Shown one piece after another: positions 6,813 through 16,682 of a DNA stretch of 64,000 nucleotides. This DNA comes from Xanthobacteraceae bacterium (GTDB lineage Bacteria > Pseudomonadota > Alphaproteobacteria > Rhizobiales > Xanthobacteraceae), in contig JARLIY010000046.1 in the NCBI GenBank assembly GCA_031291475.1, forward strand, positions 106,134 through 170,133, given 5' to 3'. Within the stretch, counting starts at the first letter, position 1, and the number at the start of each line of letters is the position of its first letter. Position numbers and translations under genes: made by a program. Under the pieces are notes generated by a model. It saw only the letters and a program-made list of their open reading frames with translations. It had not been told where the DNA came from and did no database searches.

Positions 6813-7859
6813 GTGCCAGAGATCACAATGCCGATGGGTCGCTATCTGCGCGAGCACCCTACGTTGAAGTACTTCTTCTTCGGCGGCAAGGGCGGCGTGG
6901 GCAAGACCGTCTTCGCCGGCGCCGCCGCCATCGGACTCGCCCGGCAGGGACGCCGGACGCTGCTCGTATCAACCAATCCCGTGCACAGCCTGACGGGTTT
7001 GTTCGGCTACGACATGCTCGGCAAGCACGTCCCCGTCGAGGGCGTGCCCAACCTCTGGGCCTTTGAGATCGACACCCGGGAGAGCATCGAGCGCAGCAAG
7101 GTGGAGATCCGGGAGAAGATTCGCTGGTTTCTCAAGTTCGCCGATATCACCACCAAGGCCGACGACTTCGTGGAGTCGGCGACGATGAACCCGGCGTTCG
7201 AAGAATCGGCCATGTTCGAGAACATGATCGATCTCATGTTCAAGAATGAATACGACGTCTACGTCTTCGACACGGCGCCCACCGCCAATGCGCGGCGCCT
7301 GCTCGGCATGTCGTCGGTCTACTCGCTTTGGGTCAACAAGATGCTCAAGAGCCGCGAGGAGGCGCGCACGCTGCGGGAGATGCTCTCCTTCACGAAGAAA
7401 AAGGAGACAGACCCGCTGATGGAGTACCTCGTCTCCTTCCGCGACCGGATGGAGCACGCGCGCAAGCTTCTCACCGACCCCACACTCACGTCATTCTTCT
7501 TCGTGACGCTGCCGGAGGCGCTGCCGATCGCGGTAGTTACGCGCTTCATCCAGTGGTTCAAGGACTTCGGGATTCCCGTTGGCGGCGTTCTGGTCAACAT
7601 GGTCATCGACTCCGCATCGCTCGGTCCGAACGCCGCCGTGTTCGTCAAGAACCGCGTGGCCATGCAGCAGGAGCACATGCAAACGATCTGGCGGGAGTTC
7701 GACGACAGCGTGCGCGCCATCGTGCCGCTGTTCGATGCCGAGGTCCGCGGCGTGCCGATGCTCCAGCGTCTGTGCGACGCGATCTTCGCGGCCGACGGTG
7801 CAAAGCCTGCGCAGAGTGCCGGCGTCGGCACACCGCACGAAGTCGCGGCGCGAACGTGA
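6813..7859 (+). CDS. ArsA/GET3-family ATPase 2, with Asn in place of the switch I aspartate
   Basis: 348 aa from GTG 6813 (GGGGA at 6802-6806); ATG 6828 is an alternative. The P-loop is canonical (GGK26GGVGK31T), so the signature lysine is present. Switch I reads S-T-N55-P where the family has S-T-D-P; the matching D57N change abolishes hydrolysis in yeast Get3. Switch II is DTAPT-A-N (153-159) rather than DTAPTGH. It shares the layout of ATPase 1, including the region around VNKMLKSREEARTLREML. Only one cysteine, near the C-terminus, so no arsenite site. No arsB, arsD or arsR is nearby. Heterodimerisation with ATPase 1 is inferred. Confidence 0.88.
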   Translation: MPEITMPMGRYLREHPTLKYFFFGGKGGVGKTVFAGAAAIGLARQGRRTLLVSTNPVHSLTGLFGYDMLGKHVPVEGVPNLWAFEIDTRESIERSKVEIREKIRWFLKFADITTKADDFVESATMNPAFEESAMFENMIDLMFKNEYDVYVFDTAPTANARRLLGMSSVYSLWVNKMLKSREEARTLREMLSFTKKKETDPLMEYLVSFRDRMEHARKLLTDPTLTSFFFVTLPEALPIAVVTRFIQWFKDFGIPVGGVLVNMVIDSASLGPNAAVFVKNRVAMQQEHMQTIWREFDDSVRAIVPLFDAEVRGVPMLQRLCDAIFAADGAKPAQSAGVGTPHEVAART

Positions 7860-7933
7860 TCACTACGAAGGTGGCGGCAAGCCCGCGCCGCGGTGCCTAC
7901 GCTTGACGCTGGCTGGCCGTTTCCTTACGGAAT

Positions 7934-7947
7934 TGACCCACGTCAAA
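7934..7947. promoter_or_regulatory. FixK/FNR-type box upstream of acsA
   Basis: TTGACCCACGTCAA, perfect TTGA-N6-TCAA. It ends 55 bases before the acsA start, a spacing suited to activation at about -41.5. Confidence 0.75.
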
Positions 7948-8002
7948 GCCGGCTCGATATGGGTCATGCATCTTGCCGGCTTAAATCAATCGAAGGCCGG
8001 CC

Positions 8003-9756
<1,754 letters not shown>

Positions 9757-9760
<4 letters not shown>

Positions 9761-10761
9761 CCGCACCAGCCGACAAGCCGCGCCTGTCGCGCGAGCACAT
9801 GTTGGATCTCTTGAAGCAGATGATCCGGATCCGCCGCTTCGAGGACAAGTGCGCCGAACTCTACACGCAGGAAAAAATCCGCGGTTTCCTGCACCTTTAC
9901 AACGGCGAGGAAGCGATCGCGGTCGGCGTCATCCCGGTGCTGGAAAAGCGTGACCGAATTGTCGCGACCTATCGCGAGCACGGACATGCGTTGGTCCGTG
10001 GCATACCAATGACGACGGTATTGGCCGAGATGTACGGGAAGCAGGAAGGTTGCAGCCGCGGACGTGGTGGCTCGATGCATTTGTTCGACCGTGCCACCAA
10101 TTTCCACGGCGGTAACGCCATCGTCGGCGGTGGTTTGCCGCTCTCGATCGGGCTGGGGCTGGCCGAGCACATGCGGGGGAGCGACGTCGTCACGGCTTGC
10201 TTCTTCGGCGACGGTGCAGTGGCTGAGGGAGAATTTCACGAAAGCATGAATCTGGCTGCGCTCTGGGAACTGCCGGTGCTGTTCGTGTGCGAAAACAATC
10301 TGTATGCCATGGGAACGGCATTGGCTCTTTCGGAATCGGAAACCGACATTCAGCGCAAGGCGTCGTGCTACCGGATAGCATCCGAGGGCGTCGACGGCAT
10401 GGACGTGGTTGCCGTCGAGGCCGCCGCCCGCCGGGCGGTCCACGCGGTGAGGGAGAGCCGCAAGCCCTATTTTCTGGAATGCCGGACCTACCGGTTGCGC
10501 GCCCATTCGATGTACGACGCACAGCTTTATCGCGACAGGGCTGAGGTCGACGCTTGGCGCCATAAGGAGCCGATCGTGCGCTTCCAGGGATGGCTCGAGG
10601 CCAATCACATGCTTCATCCGGATGATGTGCCCCGCATGGAAGCGGACATCGATGCCGAGATCGCCGAGGCGGTCGCCTTCGCCGAAGCAGGGACCTGGGA
10701 GCCGGTGGAGCAACTCACGCGCTTCACTTATGCGGAAAGCGCCGTCCAGGCCGATCGGTGA
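9757..10761 (+). CDS. pdhA: pyruvate (or acetoin/branched 2-oxo acid) dehydrogenase E1 alpha subunit
   Basis: 334 aa, normal for the alpha chain of an alpha2beta2 E1. It contains the thiamine diphosphate motif [31 protein letters not shown] (10206-10298, written here as GDG...NN) and the phosphorylation-loop-like segment [22 protein letters not shown] and [20 protein letters not shown] are E1 alpha hallmarks. ATG overlaps the acsA stop. With the beta chain it decarboxylates a 2-oxo acid and acetylates the E2 lipoyl arm. Pyruvate is the likeliest substrate because of the acetyl-CoA theme; acetoin dehydrogenase has the same layout and cannot be excluded. Confidence 0.88.
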
Positions 10762-10766
10762 GAGCC

Positions 10767-11774
10767 ATGCAGCAAGAGACGGTCCGGGCCGAAGCGATTG
10801 AGCTCACCTACCGCGATGCGGTGCGCGAGGCCATTCGCGAGGCGATCAAGCGTGACGACCGCGTTTTTCTGGTGGGCGAGGATATCGGCCGCTACGGGGG
10901 TTCCTATGCCGTGACGAAGGGGTTGCTCGCCGAACTCGGCCCCGAGCGGATTCGCGATGCGCCTCTCTCCGAGTCGGGATTTACCGGTGCCGGCATCGGC
11001 GCGGCGATGGCTGGCATGCGCCCGATCGTTGAATTGATGACGGTGAATTTCAGCCTGCTCGCGCTCGATCAGATTCTCAACACCGCGGCGACAGTGCGTC
11101 ACATGTCGGGAAACCAGTTCGGCGTGCCGCTGGTCATCCGCATGGCGACCGGCGCCGGCCGCCAGGTTGCCGCTCAGCATTCGCACAGTCTTGAAGGTTG
11201 GTATGCACATATTCCCGGAATCAAGGTAGTGGCGCCGGCGACGATCGAGGATGCGCGTGGCATGCTTTGGACCGCTTTGCAGGACCCCGATCCAGTGCTG
11301 ATTTTCGAAAACGTCATGCTCTACAACATGACCGGCAAGCTCGCCGCCAACGCCGGGCCGGTCGATATCGACCGAGCGGCTGTCCGCCGCCCCGGCCGCG
11401 ACGTTTCGCTCATCACCTATGGCGGCTCGCTATGGAAGACCATCGAGGCAGCAACGGCGCTTGCCGCCGAGAGCATCGAGGCGGAGGTGATCGACCTGCG
11501 CAGCTTGCGGCCGCTTGATGACGCGACCATCATGACATCAGTCGCCAAAACCCGGCGGGCGGTCATTGTTGATGAAGGCTGGCGTAGCGGCAGCCTGGCG
11601 GCGGAGGTCGGCATGCGCATCGTCGAGCAGGCGTTCTGGGCCCTCGACGCGCCGATCGGTCGCGTCTGCAGCGAAGAGGTGCCGATTCCCTATCCCAGTC
11701 ATCTGGAAAAAGCCGCGATCCCGCAAGCGCCCAAGATCGTCGCGGCGGCAAAGGCCGCGCTGGGACGATCATAA
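10767..11774 (+). CDS. pdhB: pyruvate (or acetoin/branched 2-oxo acid) dehydrogenase E1 beta subunit
   Basis: 335 aa. ATG 10767 is preferred, with GGTGAG as ribosome site; GTG 10758, overlapping the pdhA stop, would add three residues. Family motifs: [48 protein letters not shown], the [17 protein letters not shown] substrate region, and the C-terminal transketolase domain with [12 protein letters not shown] and VGMRIVEQ. This is the beta chain of the heterotetrameric E1. No lipoamide dehydrogenase (E3) is in the operon, so E3 must come from elsewhere in the genome. Confidence 0.9.
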   Translation: MQQETVRAEAIELTYRDAVREAIREAIKRDDRVFLVGEDIGRYGGSYAVTKGLLAELGPERIRDAPLSESGFTGAGIGAAMAGMRPIVELMTVNFSLLALDQILNTAATVRHMSGNQFGVPLVIRMATGAGRQVAAQHSHSLEGWYAHIPGIKVVAPATIEDARGMLWTALQDPDPVLIFENVMLYNMTGKLAANAGPVDIDRAAVRRPGRDVSLITYGGSLWKTIEAATALAAESIEAEVIDLRSLRPLDDATIMTSVAKTRRAVIVDEGWRSGSLAAEVGMRIVEQAFWALDAPIGRVCSEEVPIPYPSHLEKAAIPQAPKIVAAAKAALGRS

Positions 11775-11784
11775 GGGGACGGAC

Positions 11785-12984
11785 GTGGTCGACTTCCGCA
11801 TGCCCTCCCTTGGCGCCGATATGGAGGCCGGCACGCTGGTGGAATGGCTGGTCAAGCCCGGCGATTGGGTTAAGCACGGCGATATTGTCGCGGTGGTCGA
11901 GACGCAAAAGGGCGCAATCGAGATTGAAACATATCAATCTGGCCAGATCGAAAAGATCCTGGTAGATCTCCACAGCAAGGTCCCGGTCGGCACCCCGCTG
12001 GCGCAGATTCGAACCGAAGACGAAGCCAAGCCTACCGCGGCGGCGGCCGCTCCGCCGCCGGCAGCGCCGGCTGTCCCGCTCGCAGCCCCGCCCGTTGTGC
12101 GGGCGCCCATTGCGCCGCCATCGCCACCGCCCGTGGTGCCCCGCGCCGCGGCGCGTGCGCCGGTGTCACCGGCCGCTCGGCGGCTCGCCGAACAACGCGG
12201 CATCAATCTTTCAACGGTAACGGGTAGCGGTCCCGCTGGAGCGATCACCTATGCTGACGTCGAGCGCCGTCTCGACGAGGCCGTCGCCCCCCCTGAAAAA
12301 AAGCGCGCGCTGTGGCTTGATATCGAGGCGATGCGAACGGCCATCGCCGCCGCGATGACGCGATCGAAACGAGAGATCCCCCATTACTATCTGGAGCATC
12401 AGGTCGATGTGACGGCGTGCGAGCAATGGCTGACGCAGAAGAATACAACTCTGCCGCCAGAAAACCGCCTGTTATTCGGGGTGCTCCCAGTCAAGGCGGC
12501 CGCCTTGGCGGCGCGCCGCTTTCCAGCCTTCAATGGGTTCTATCGCGACAACAAATTCGAGCCGGCGCAGGCGGTGCATGTCGGCGTGGCGATTGCCATT
12601 CGCGGCGGCGGCCTGGCGGCGCCGGCGCTGCACGATAGCGATCAGCTACCGCTCGACGAACTGATGAGCCGTATGCGCGACCTAGTGCAACGCACACGCT
12701 CCGGACGCATCCGCAGTTCGGAAATATCCGATCCGACCATCACTGTTTCGAGCCTTGGGGAGCGCGGTGTCGAAGCGTTGTATGGCATCATTTATCCGCC
12801 GCAAGTGGCGATCATCGGCTTCGGCAAGGTAGTGGAACGGCCATGGGTCGTCGACGGCGCCATCGGACCGCGGCCGGTCATTACCATCACCCTCTCCGGC
12901 GACCATCGGGTCAGCGATGGACATGCCGGCGCGTTATTCTTGGCCGAAATCGGCAAGCTCTTGCAGGAGCCAAACAAGCTATGA
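11785..12984 (+). CDS. pdhC: dihydrolipoamide acyltransferase (E2) of the 2-oxo acid dehydrogenase complex
   Basis: 399 aa from GTG 11785, which follows AAGGGGACGG; the next ATG would delete the first strand of the lipoyl domain. Domain order: one lipoyl domain (1-75, lysine in ETQKGAIEI rather than the commoner ETDKA), an Ala/Pro linker (80-130), the E1/E3-binding domain ([26 protein letters not shown]), and the catalytic domain (175-399) with intact H-R-V-S-D-G. It transfers the acetyl group to CoA. Compared with the truncated E2-like gene at 1055-1720, all catalytic residues are kept. Its stop overlaps the acyl carrier protein start. Confidence 0.9.
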   Translation: MVDFRMPSLGADMEAGTLVEWLVKPGDWVKHGDIVAVVETQKGAIEIETYQSGQIEKILVDLHSKVPVGTPLAQIRTEDEAKPTAAAAAPPPAAPAVPLAAPPVVRAPIAPPSPPPVVPRAAARAPVSPAARRLAEQRGINLSTVTGSGPAGAITYADVERRLDEAVAPPEKKRALWLDIEAMRTAIAAAMTRSKREIPHYYLEHQVDVTACEQWLTQKNTTLPPENRLLFGVLPVKAAALAARRFPAFNGFYRDNKFEPAQAVHVGVAIAIRGGGLAAPALHDSDQLPLDELMSRMRDLVQRTRSGRIRSSEISDPTITVSSLGERGVEALYGIIYPPQVAIIGFGKVVERPWVVDGAIGPRPVITITLSGDHRVSDGHAGALFLAEIGKLLQEPNKL

Positions 12985-13238
12985 ACGAAATCGACATTCG
13001 CAAAGTGTTGCAGGAAGAACTCAATAACATCGCGCCAGAAATCGATATGGCGAGTCTCGATCCGGCCTCCGATCTGCGCGAGGCTCTCGACATCGATTCC
13101 ATGGACTTCCTGAACTTCGTCACCGCCGTCCATCATCGCCTCAGTCTCGATATCCCCGAGGTCGACTATCCGAAACTCGTCACGCTCGACGGGGCAGTCG
13201 CCTACATCGAGGCAAAACTCAGAACGAGAAAGACATGA
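12981..13238 (+). CDS. acyl carrier protein-like protein fused by overlap to the pdh operon
   Basis: 85 aa. ATG 12981 overlaps the E2 stop (ATGA), so the two are translationally coupled. The phosphopantetheine attachment motif D-I-D-S40-M-D-F is intact, with the usual four-helix spacing around it (DLREALDID before, PKLVTLDGAVAYIEAKL after). ACPs carry acyl chains as thioesters, and this one sits at the end of an operon that produces acetyl-CoA from acetate and pyruvate. A specialised role in loading acetyl groups is inference. It could equally be a generic secondary ACP. Confidence 0.85.
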   Translation: MNEIDIRKVLQEELNNIAPEIDMASLDPASDLREALDIDSMDFLNFVTAVHHRLSLDIPEVDYPKLVTLDGAVAYIEAKLRTRKT

Positions 13239-13381
13239 GGTAATCCTGCACAGACATGAGAAGCTCCCTTCGATAGGCATGAATTCCACGTTGAAACTTA
13301 AGGACGACCAGCCGTGTCTTTTTAAGAAGGTTTCTTTTTTAACAAGACTTAACAAGACTAAGGATCTGCTCGACGTCCGCT

Positions 13382-13395
13382 TTGATCTAAATCAG
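13382..13395. promoter_or_regulatory. imperfect FixK/FNR-type box
   Basis: TTGATCTAAATCAG, one mismatch from TTGA-N6-TCAA, 33 bases before a perfect site. Confidence 0.45.
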
Positions 13396-13421
13396 TTGCC
13401 AGTATCGAAAGTTTTCGTGGC

Positions 13422-13447
13422 GCCGCTTTGACAAAGATCAAAGCGGC
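13422..13447. promoter_or_regulatory. extended palindromic FixK/FNR-type box upstream of the VIT1-type transporter
   Basis: The core TTGACAAAGATCAA is at 13428-13441. The symmetry extends to perfect 10-base arms, GCCGCTTTGA-N6-TCAAAGCGGC. It ends 119 bases before the next start codon. The longer arms could also fold in RNA. Confidence 0.75.
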
Positions 13448-13566
13448 TTGGCTCCATGCTCATCCACTCTCCAAAAAAGCTATTTGCGCACTGCACAAAC
13501 CGTCGTGAGAATTAGACACTTTTGTGAAACGCCTCGTACGCGCCAGCAAAGCATCAGAGACAGCGA

Positions 13567-14292
13567 ATGCAATACGCGCTGGAGCACAGTCACACGCGAC
13601 AAGCGATCAGAGCGCGCTTGGCGCGCGGACCGCATAGCAATTACCTCCGCGACTGGATTTACGGCGGAATCGACGGCGCGGTGACGACCTTCGCGATCGT
13701 CGCAGGAGTCGCCGGCGCTGACTTGGCGGCGACGGTGGTGCTGGTTCTCGGATTCGCCAATCTCCTCGCCGACGGCTTTGCCATGGCGGCGTCGAACTAC
13801 AGCGGCACCAAGGCCGAGCACGACGATTACCAGCGCATTCTCGGCATCGAGCAAAAACACATCGCGCTGGTGCCGGACGGCGAACGCGAAGAAATCCGGC
13901 AGATATTTGCCGCCAAGGGTTTTTCCGGCAACGACCTCGAGCGGATCGTCACCGTGATCACCTCCGATCAAGCCCTCTGGGCAAAGACGATGGCCGTCGA
14001 GGAATATGGTCTTTCACCAACTCCGCGATCGCCGACCCTGGCCGCGCTCAGCACTTTTACCGCCTTCATCATGTGCGGCCTCGTGCCGCTCGTGGTCTAT
14101 CTTTCGGCGGGCGGGCTTGTTTCGTGCATTGTCGCGGCCGGCGCGACCTTCTTCGGCGTCGGCGCCATCAAAAGCCGATGGTCGCCGATGACCTGGTGGA
14201 GGTCCGGCCTGGAGACCTTGCTCATCGGCATGAGCGCGGCTGCCGTCGCCTTCGCCGTCGGCTTCGGCCTCAAGGCCCTGATCTCGGCTTGA
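13567..14292 (+). CDS. VIT1/CCC1-family iron/manganese transporter
   Basis: 241 aa membrane protein. The N-terminal SNYLRDWIYGGIDGAVTTFAIVAG and LGFANLLADGFAMAASNY match the first two helices of the VIT1/CCC1 family. A soluble helical loop (about residues 85-150, EREEIRQIFAAKGFSGNDLERIVTVI) precedes three C-terminal helices. The family moves Fe2+ or Mn2+ out of the cytoplasm; some bacterial members carry a ferritin-like domain, which is absent here. The DGAVTTFAIV and AMAASNY motifs carry the conserved Asp, Asn and Met positions of the pore. Preceded by two FixK-type sites, so probably induced at low oxygen when ferrous iron is abundant (inference). Confidence 0.88.
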   Translation: MQYALEHSHTRQAIRARLARGPHSNYLRDWIYGGIDGAVTTFAIVAGVAGADLAATVVLVLGFANLLADGFAMAASNYSGTKAEHDDYQRILGIEQKHIALVPDGEREEIRQIFAAKGFSGNDLERIVTVITSDQALWAKTMAVEEYGLSPTPRSPTLAALSTFTAFIMCGLVPLVVYLSAGGLVSCIVAAGATFFGVGAIKSRWSPMTWWRSGLETLLIGMSAAAVAFAVGFGLKALISA

Positions 14293-14302
14293 CCTGGATC
14301 AA
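14289..14302. promoter_or_regulatory. FixK/FNR-type box upstream of the nitroreductase
   Basis: TTGACCTGGATCAA, perfect dyad, overlapping the stop codon of the upstream gene and ending 86 bases before the nitroreductase start. Confidence 0.7.
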
Positions 14303-14388
14303 ACCGGTCGCGGCAAGGATGGGCTTCATTCTTGCACGCCGGCAGCCGGCGTTCGCGGCGCGCGAGCGCGGCCGACGGAGGACACAAC

Positions 14389-14952
14389 ATGGACCTCAAG
14401 GAAGCGATCCACTCGCGCCGCTCGGTACGCGCATACACCACCGAGCCGGTCAGCGAAAACGTCATTCGCGAACTCATCGATGCGGCGGTTCAGGCGCCGA
14501 GCGCGGTCAACGCGCAGCCCTGCACGTTTTGCGTCGTCCGCGACAAAGGCGTGCTCGCGAAAATATCGCGGGAAGCAAAGGCGCATATGGTGAGAACGAC
14601 GCCGGTCGGGCTTATGTCGCATCATTTCAGCGAGGTATTGAACGATCGAAATTTCGATATTTTCTATCACGCACCGGTGCTCGTTCTGATTTCCGCGATA
14701 GCGGAGATTCCATGGGCCGTGGAAGACTGCGCGCTTGCCGCGGAAAATCTGATGCTGGCGGCGCGCGGCGCCGGGCTGGGAACCTGCTGGATCGGATTTT
14801 CCCAAGGCTGGCTGGGGACGCCCGAAGGCAAAGCGCTGCTGAAATTGCCGGCGGCGTACAAGCCGGTTGCCCCGATCATCGTCGGGCATCCGAAATCGTC
14901 GCCGGCGCCGGTGCCGAGAAAAGATCCGGAAATCCGCTGGATCAATCCATGA
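14389..14952 (+). CDS. nitroreductase-family FMN oxidoreductase
   Basis: 187 aa, the usual length. ATG 14389 lies just after GGAGGA (14377-14382). FMN-binding signatures are present: the N-terminal IHSRRSVRAYTTEPV, QAPSAVNAQPCTFCVVRDK, and AARGAGLGTCWIGF near the C-terminus. The family reduces nitro compounds, quinones or flavins with NAD(P)H; the true substrate is unknown. The protein is followed after 52 bases by a flavin reductase-like gene, suggesting a redox pair. FixK-type box upstream. Confidence 0.88.
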   Translation: MDLKEAIHSRRSVRAYTTEPVSENVIRELIDAAVQAPSAVNAQPCTFCVVRDKGVLAKISREAKAHMVRTTPVGLMSHHFSEVLNDRNFDIFYHAPVLVLISAIAEIPWAVEDCALAAENLMLAARGAGLGTCWIGFSQGWLGTPEGKALLKLPAAYKPVAPIIVGHPKSSPAPVPRKDPEIRWINP

Positions 14953-15004
14953 GCCTGTGCGTCGGAGATAGCAGCCGACGCGGAGCCGGGTCACAGGACG
15001 GTCC

Positions 15005-15535
15005 ATGAAAAACCTGCCCCTATTGAAGGTCTACCAATTCCTTGAGCCGGGGCCGGTGGTGCTACTGACGACCGCCCGCAAAGGGCGCGCCAATGTCATG
15101 GCCATGTCGTGGCACATGATGATCGAATTCGAGCCGCCACAGGTGGCCTGCGTTGTCAGCAATGCGAATTACAGCTTCAACGCGCTCCGCGCCACCGGTG
15201 AGTGCGTCATCGCCATTCCGGCGCGGAAGCTGGCGGCAAAGGTGGTAAAGATCGGCGAGTCATCGGGTCGCGACATCGACAAATTCGCCGCCTTCGGCCT
15301 GACCGCGACACCAGCCGCGCGGATCGCCCCGCCGCTCGTGGCCGATTGCTTTGCCAATCTGGAATGCAAGGTCACCGACACGCGCTTCGTCAACAAATAC
15401 AATCTTTTCATTCTCCAGGTACTCAAGGCCTGGGTCCATCCGGCGCAGAGACTTCCGCAGACCATTCACCACCGCGGATATGGAACATTCGTCGTCGACG
15501 GCGCGACGATCAAACTGAAATCGCGAATTCACTGA
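15005..15535 (+). CDS. flavin reductase-like (flavoredoxin) FMN-binding protein
   Basis: 176 aa. It matches the flavin reductase-like domain: GPVVLLTTARKGRANVMAMSWHMMIEFEPPQVACVVS (15050-15160, the N-terminal barrel) then a CVIAIPARKLAAKVVKIGESSGRDIDKF stretch and a conserved FANLECKV strand. Members bind FMN and either reduce flavins for a partner or act as electron carriers. ATG 15005 follows AGGACGG. Likely in the same transcript as the nitroreductase. It ends 9 bases before the convergent exporter operon. Confidence 0.85.
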   Translation: MKNLPLLKVYQFLEPGPVVLLTTARKGRANVMAMSWHMMIEFEPPQVACVVSNANYSFNALRATGECVIAIPARKLAAKVVKIGESSGRDIDKFAAFGLTATPAARIAPPLVADCFANLECKVTDTRFVNKYNLFILQVLKAWVHPAQRLPQTIHHRGYGTFVVDGATIKLKSRIH

Positions 15536-15544
15536 TCCGCGCGC

Positions 15545-16672
15545 CTACAGCGCTTGCGTGGCAGTCGTAGACCGGAAGCGCAGGATGGCCGCCAGGAAGA
15601 ACAAGCCGCCGACCCCGCCGACGATGAGGAATTGCGGCCAGACTACGTCGAAGCCGGCGCCGCGATAAAGGATCGACTGCGCGAAAGCCACGAAATGCGT
15701 GGACGGCGAAGCTTCCATCGCGGTCGCTAGCCAAGGCGGCATGCTTTCCAGCGGTGTATTGCTACCGGAGAGCATGTTCATCGGCATGTAGATCAATAAA
15801 TATAGCAGGCCGAGTTGCGGCATCGAGCGGGCGACAGTGCCGATGAAGAGTCCGATACCGCAGGCGAAGAACAGATAAATAACGACGCCAAGCATGAACA
15901 AGGGGATCGAGCCGGCTATCGGCACGCCAAGCAAGGTGCGAACGACGAAATAGAGCGACAAAACTACCGCGATAGTGATCACCAATCCGTTCGCCCACAC
16001 CTTGGACATTGCAATCTCAAAGGGCGTGAGCGGCATCACCAGCAGATGATCCATGGTGCCGTGTTCGCGCTCGCGCACAATCGCTGCGCCGGCAAGAATG
16101 ATGGCCAGCATGCTGACGCTGTTGATAATGCCCATAACGCCGGTGAACCAGGCGGTCGTGAGATTCGGATTGTAAAGGATGCGAACGTCAAGATTGACGG
16201 GAGACAAAGGCGCGCCCTCGGCACGCGAGACGAAGTCGTGTATTTCCGTCGAGATGATTTGTTGCGCATAGTCCGCGCCGAGTCCTCCCTGCACCATCAT
16301 GGTGGCATCGACATTGAGCTGAATGGCGGGATCTCGCCCGCCCAGAACGTCCCGTTCGAAGTTCGGCGGAATGTCGATCACGAAGGTGTATTTGCCCAAA
16401 TTCATCAGCGGCACGATGTCGCGCTCGGCGACCGGCCGCGGCACATGGAAATATGGCGGCAAAAACGCGCTCGTAATCCGCCGCGATAATTCCGAGTGGT
16501 CCTCGTCGACCACGCCGATCGAGGCATTGTGCACCTCCTGCGAATAGCTGCGCGCCTGCGCCATGATTTGCAGCGAGAATGCATAGACGACGAACGCCAG
16601 CAGCACGTAATCGCGAAAGAAACTGCGCAGCTCCTTGGTCCCCAGCCAGAAGATATTTTGGATCGTATGCAT
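15545..16672 (-). CDS. yhhJ: ABC-2 type permease of an RbbA-type exporter (YhhJ-like)
   Basis: 375 aa. An N-terminal membrane helix (FRDYVLLAFVVYAFSLQIMAQ), a periplasmic loop of about 150 residues with the IGVVDEDHSELSRRITSAFLPPYF motif, then five C-terminal helices, the ABC-2 permease layout. It is the last gene of a minus-strand operon with a HlyD-type adaptor and a double-ATPase permease; the operon matches yhiI-rbbA-yhhJ of enterobacteria. The substrate is unknown; drug or membrane-component export is typical for the class. Confidence 0.88.
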   Translation of the reverse strand: MHTIQNIFWLGTKELRSFFRDYVLLAFVVYAFSLQIMAQARSYSQEVHNASIGVVDEDHSELSRRITSAFLPPYFHVPRPVAERDIVPLMNLGKYTFVIDIPPNFERDVLGGRDPAIQLNVDATMMVQGGLGADYAQQIISTEIHDFVSRAEGAPLSPVNLDVRILYNPNLTTAWFTGVMGIINSVSMLAIILAGAAIVREREHGTMDHLLVMPLTPFEIAMSKVWANGLVITIAVVLSLYFVVRTLLGVPIAGSIPLFMLGVVIYLFFACGIGLFIGTVARSMPQLGLLYLLIYMPMNMLSGSNTPLESMPPWLATAMEASPSTHFVAFAQSILYRGAGFDVVWPQFLIVGGVGGLFFLAAILRFRSTTATQAL

Positions 16673-16682
16673 CGGCCGCCTG

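Larger units (their letters stand above)
13239..13566. other. intergenic region with paired FixK-type sites
   Basis: About 330 bases without a convincing gene. It contains the direct repeat AACAAGACT(T/A) twice near 13340-13360, one imperfect and one extended perfect FixK/FNR dyad, and the promoter region of the VIT1-type transporter. Confidence 0.6.

Noticed and set aside
5828..7859. Arsenic-resistance operon
   Set aside because: The ATPases lack the arsenite-binding cysteines and no arsR, arsB, arsD or arsC is near.
13279..13431. Possible 49-aa gene
   Set aside because: No ribosome site, and it runs through two FixK-type sites.
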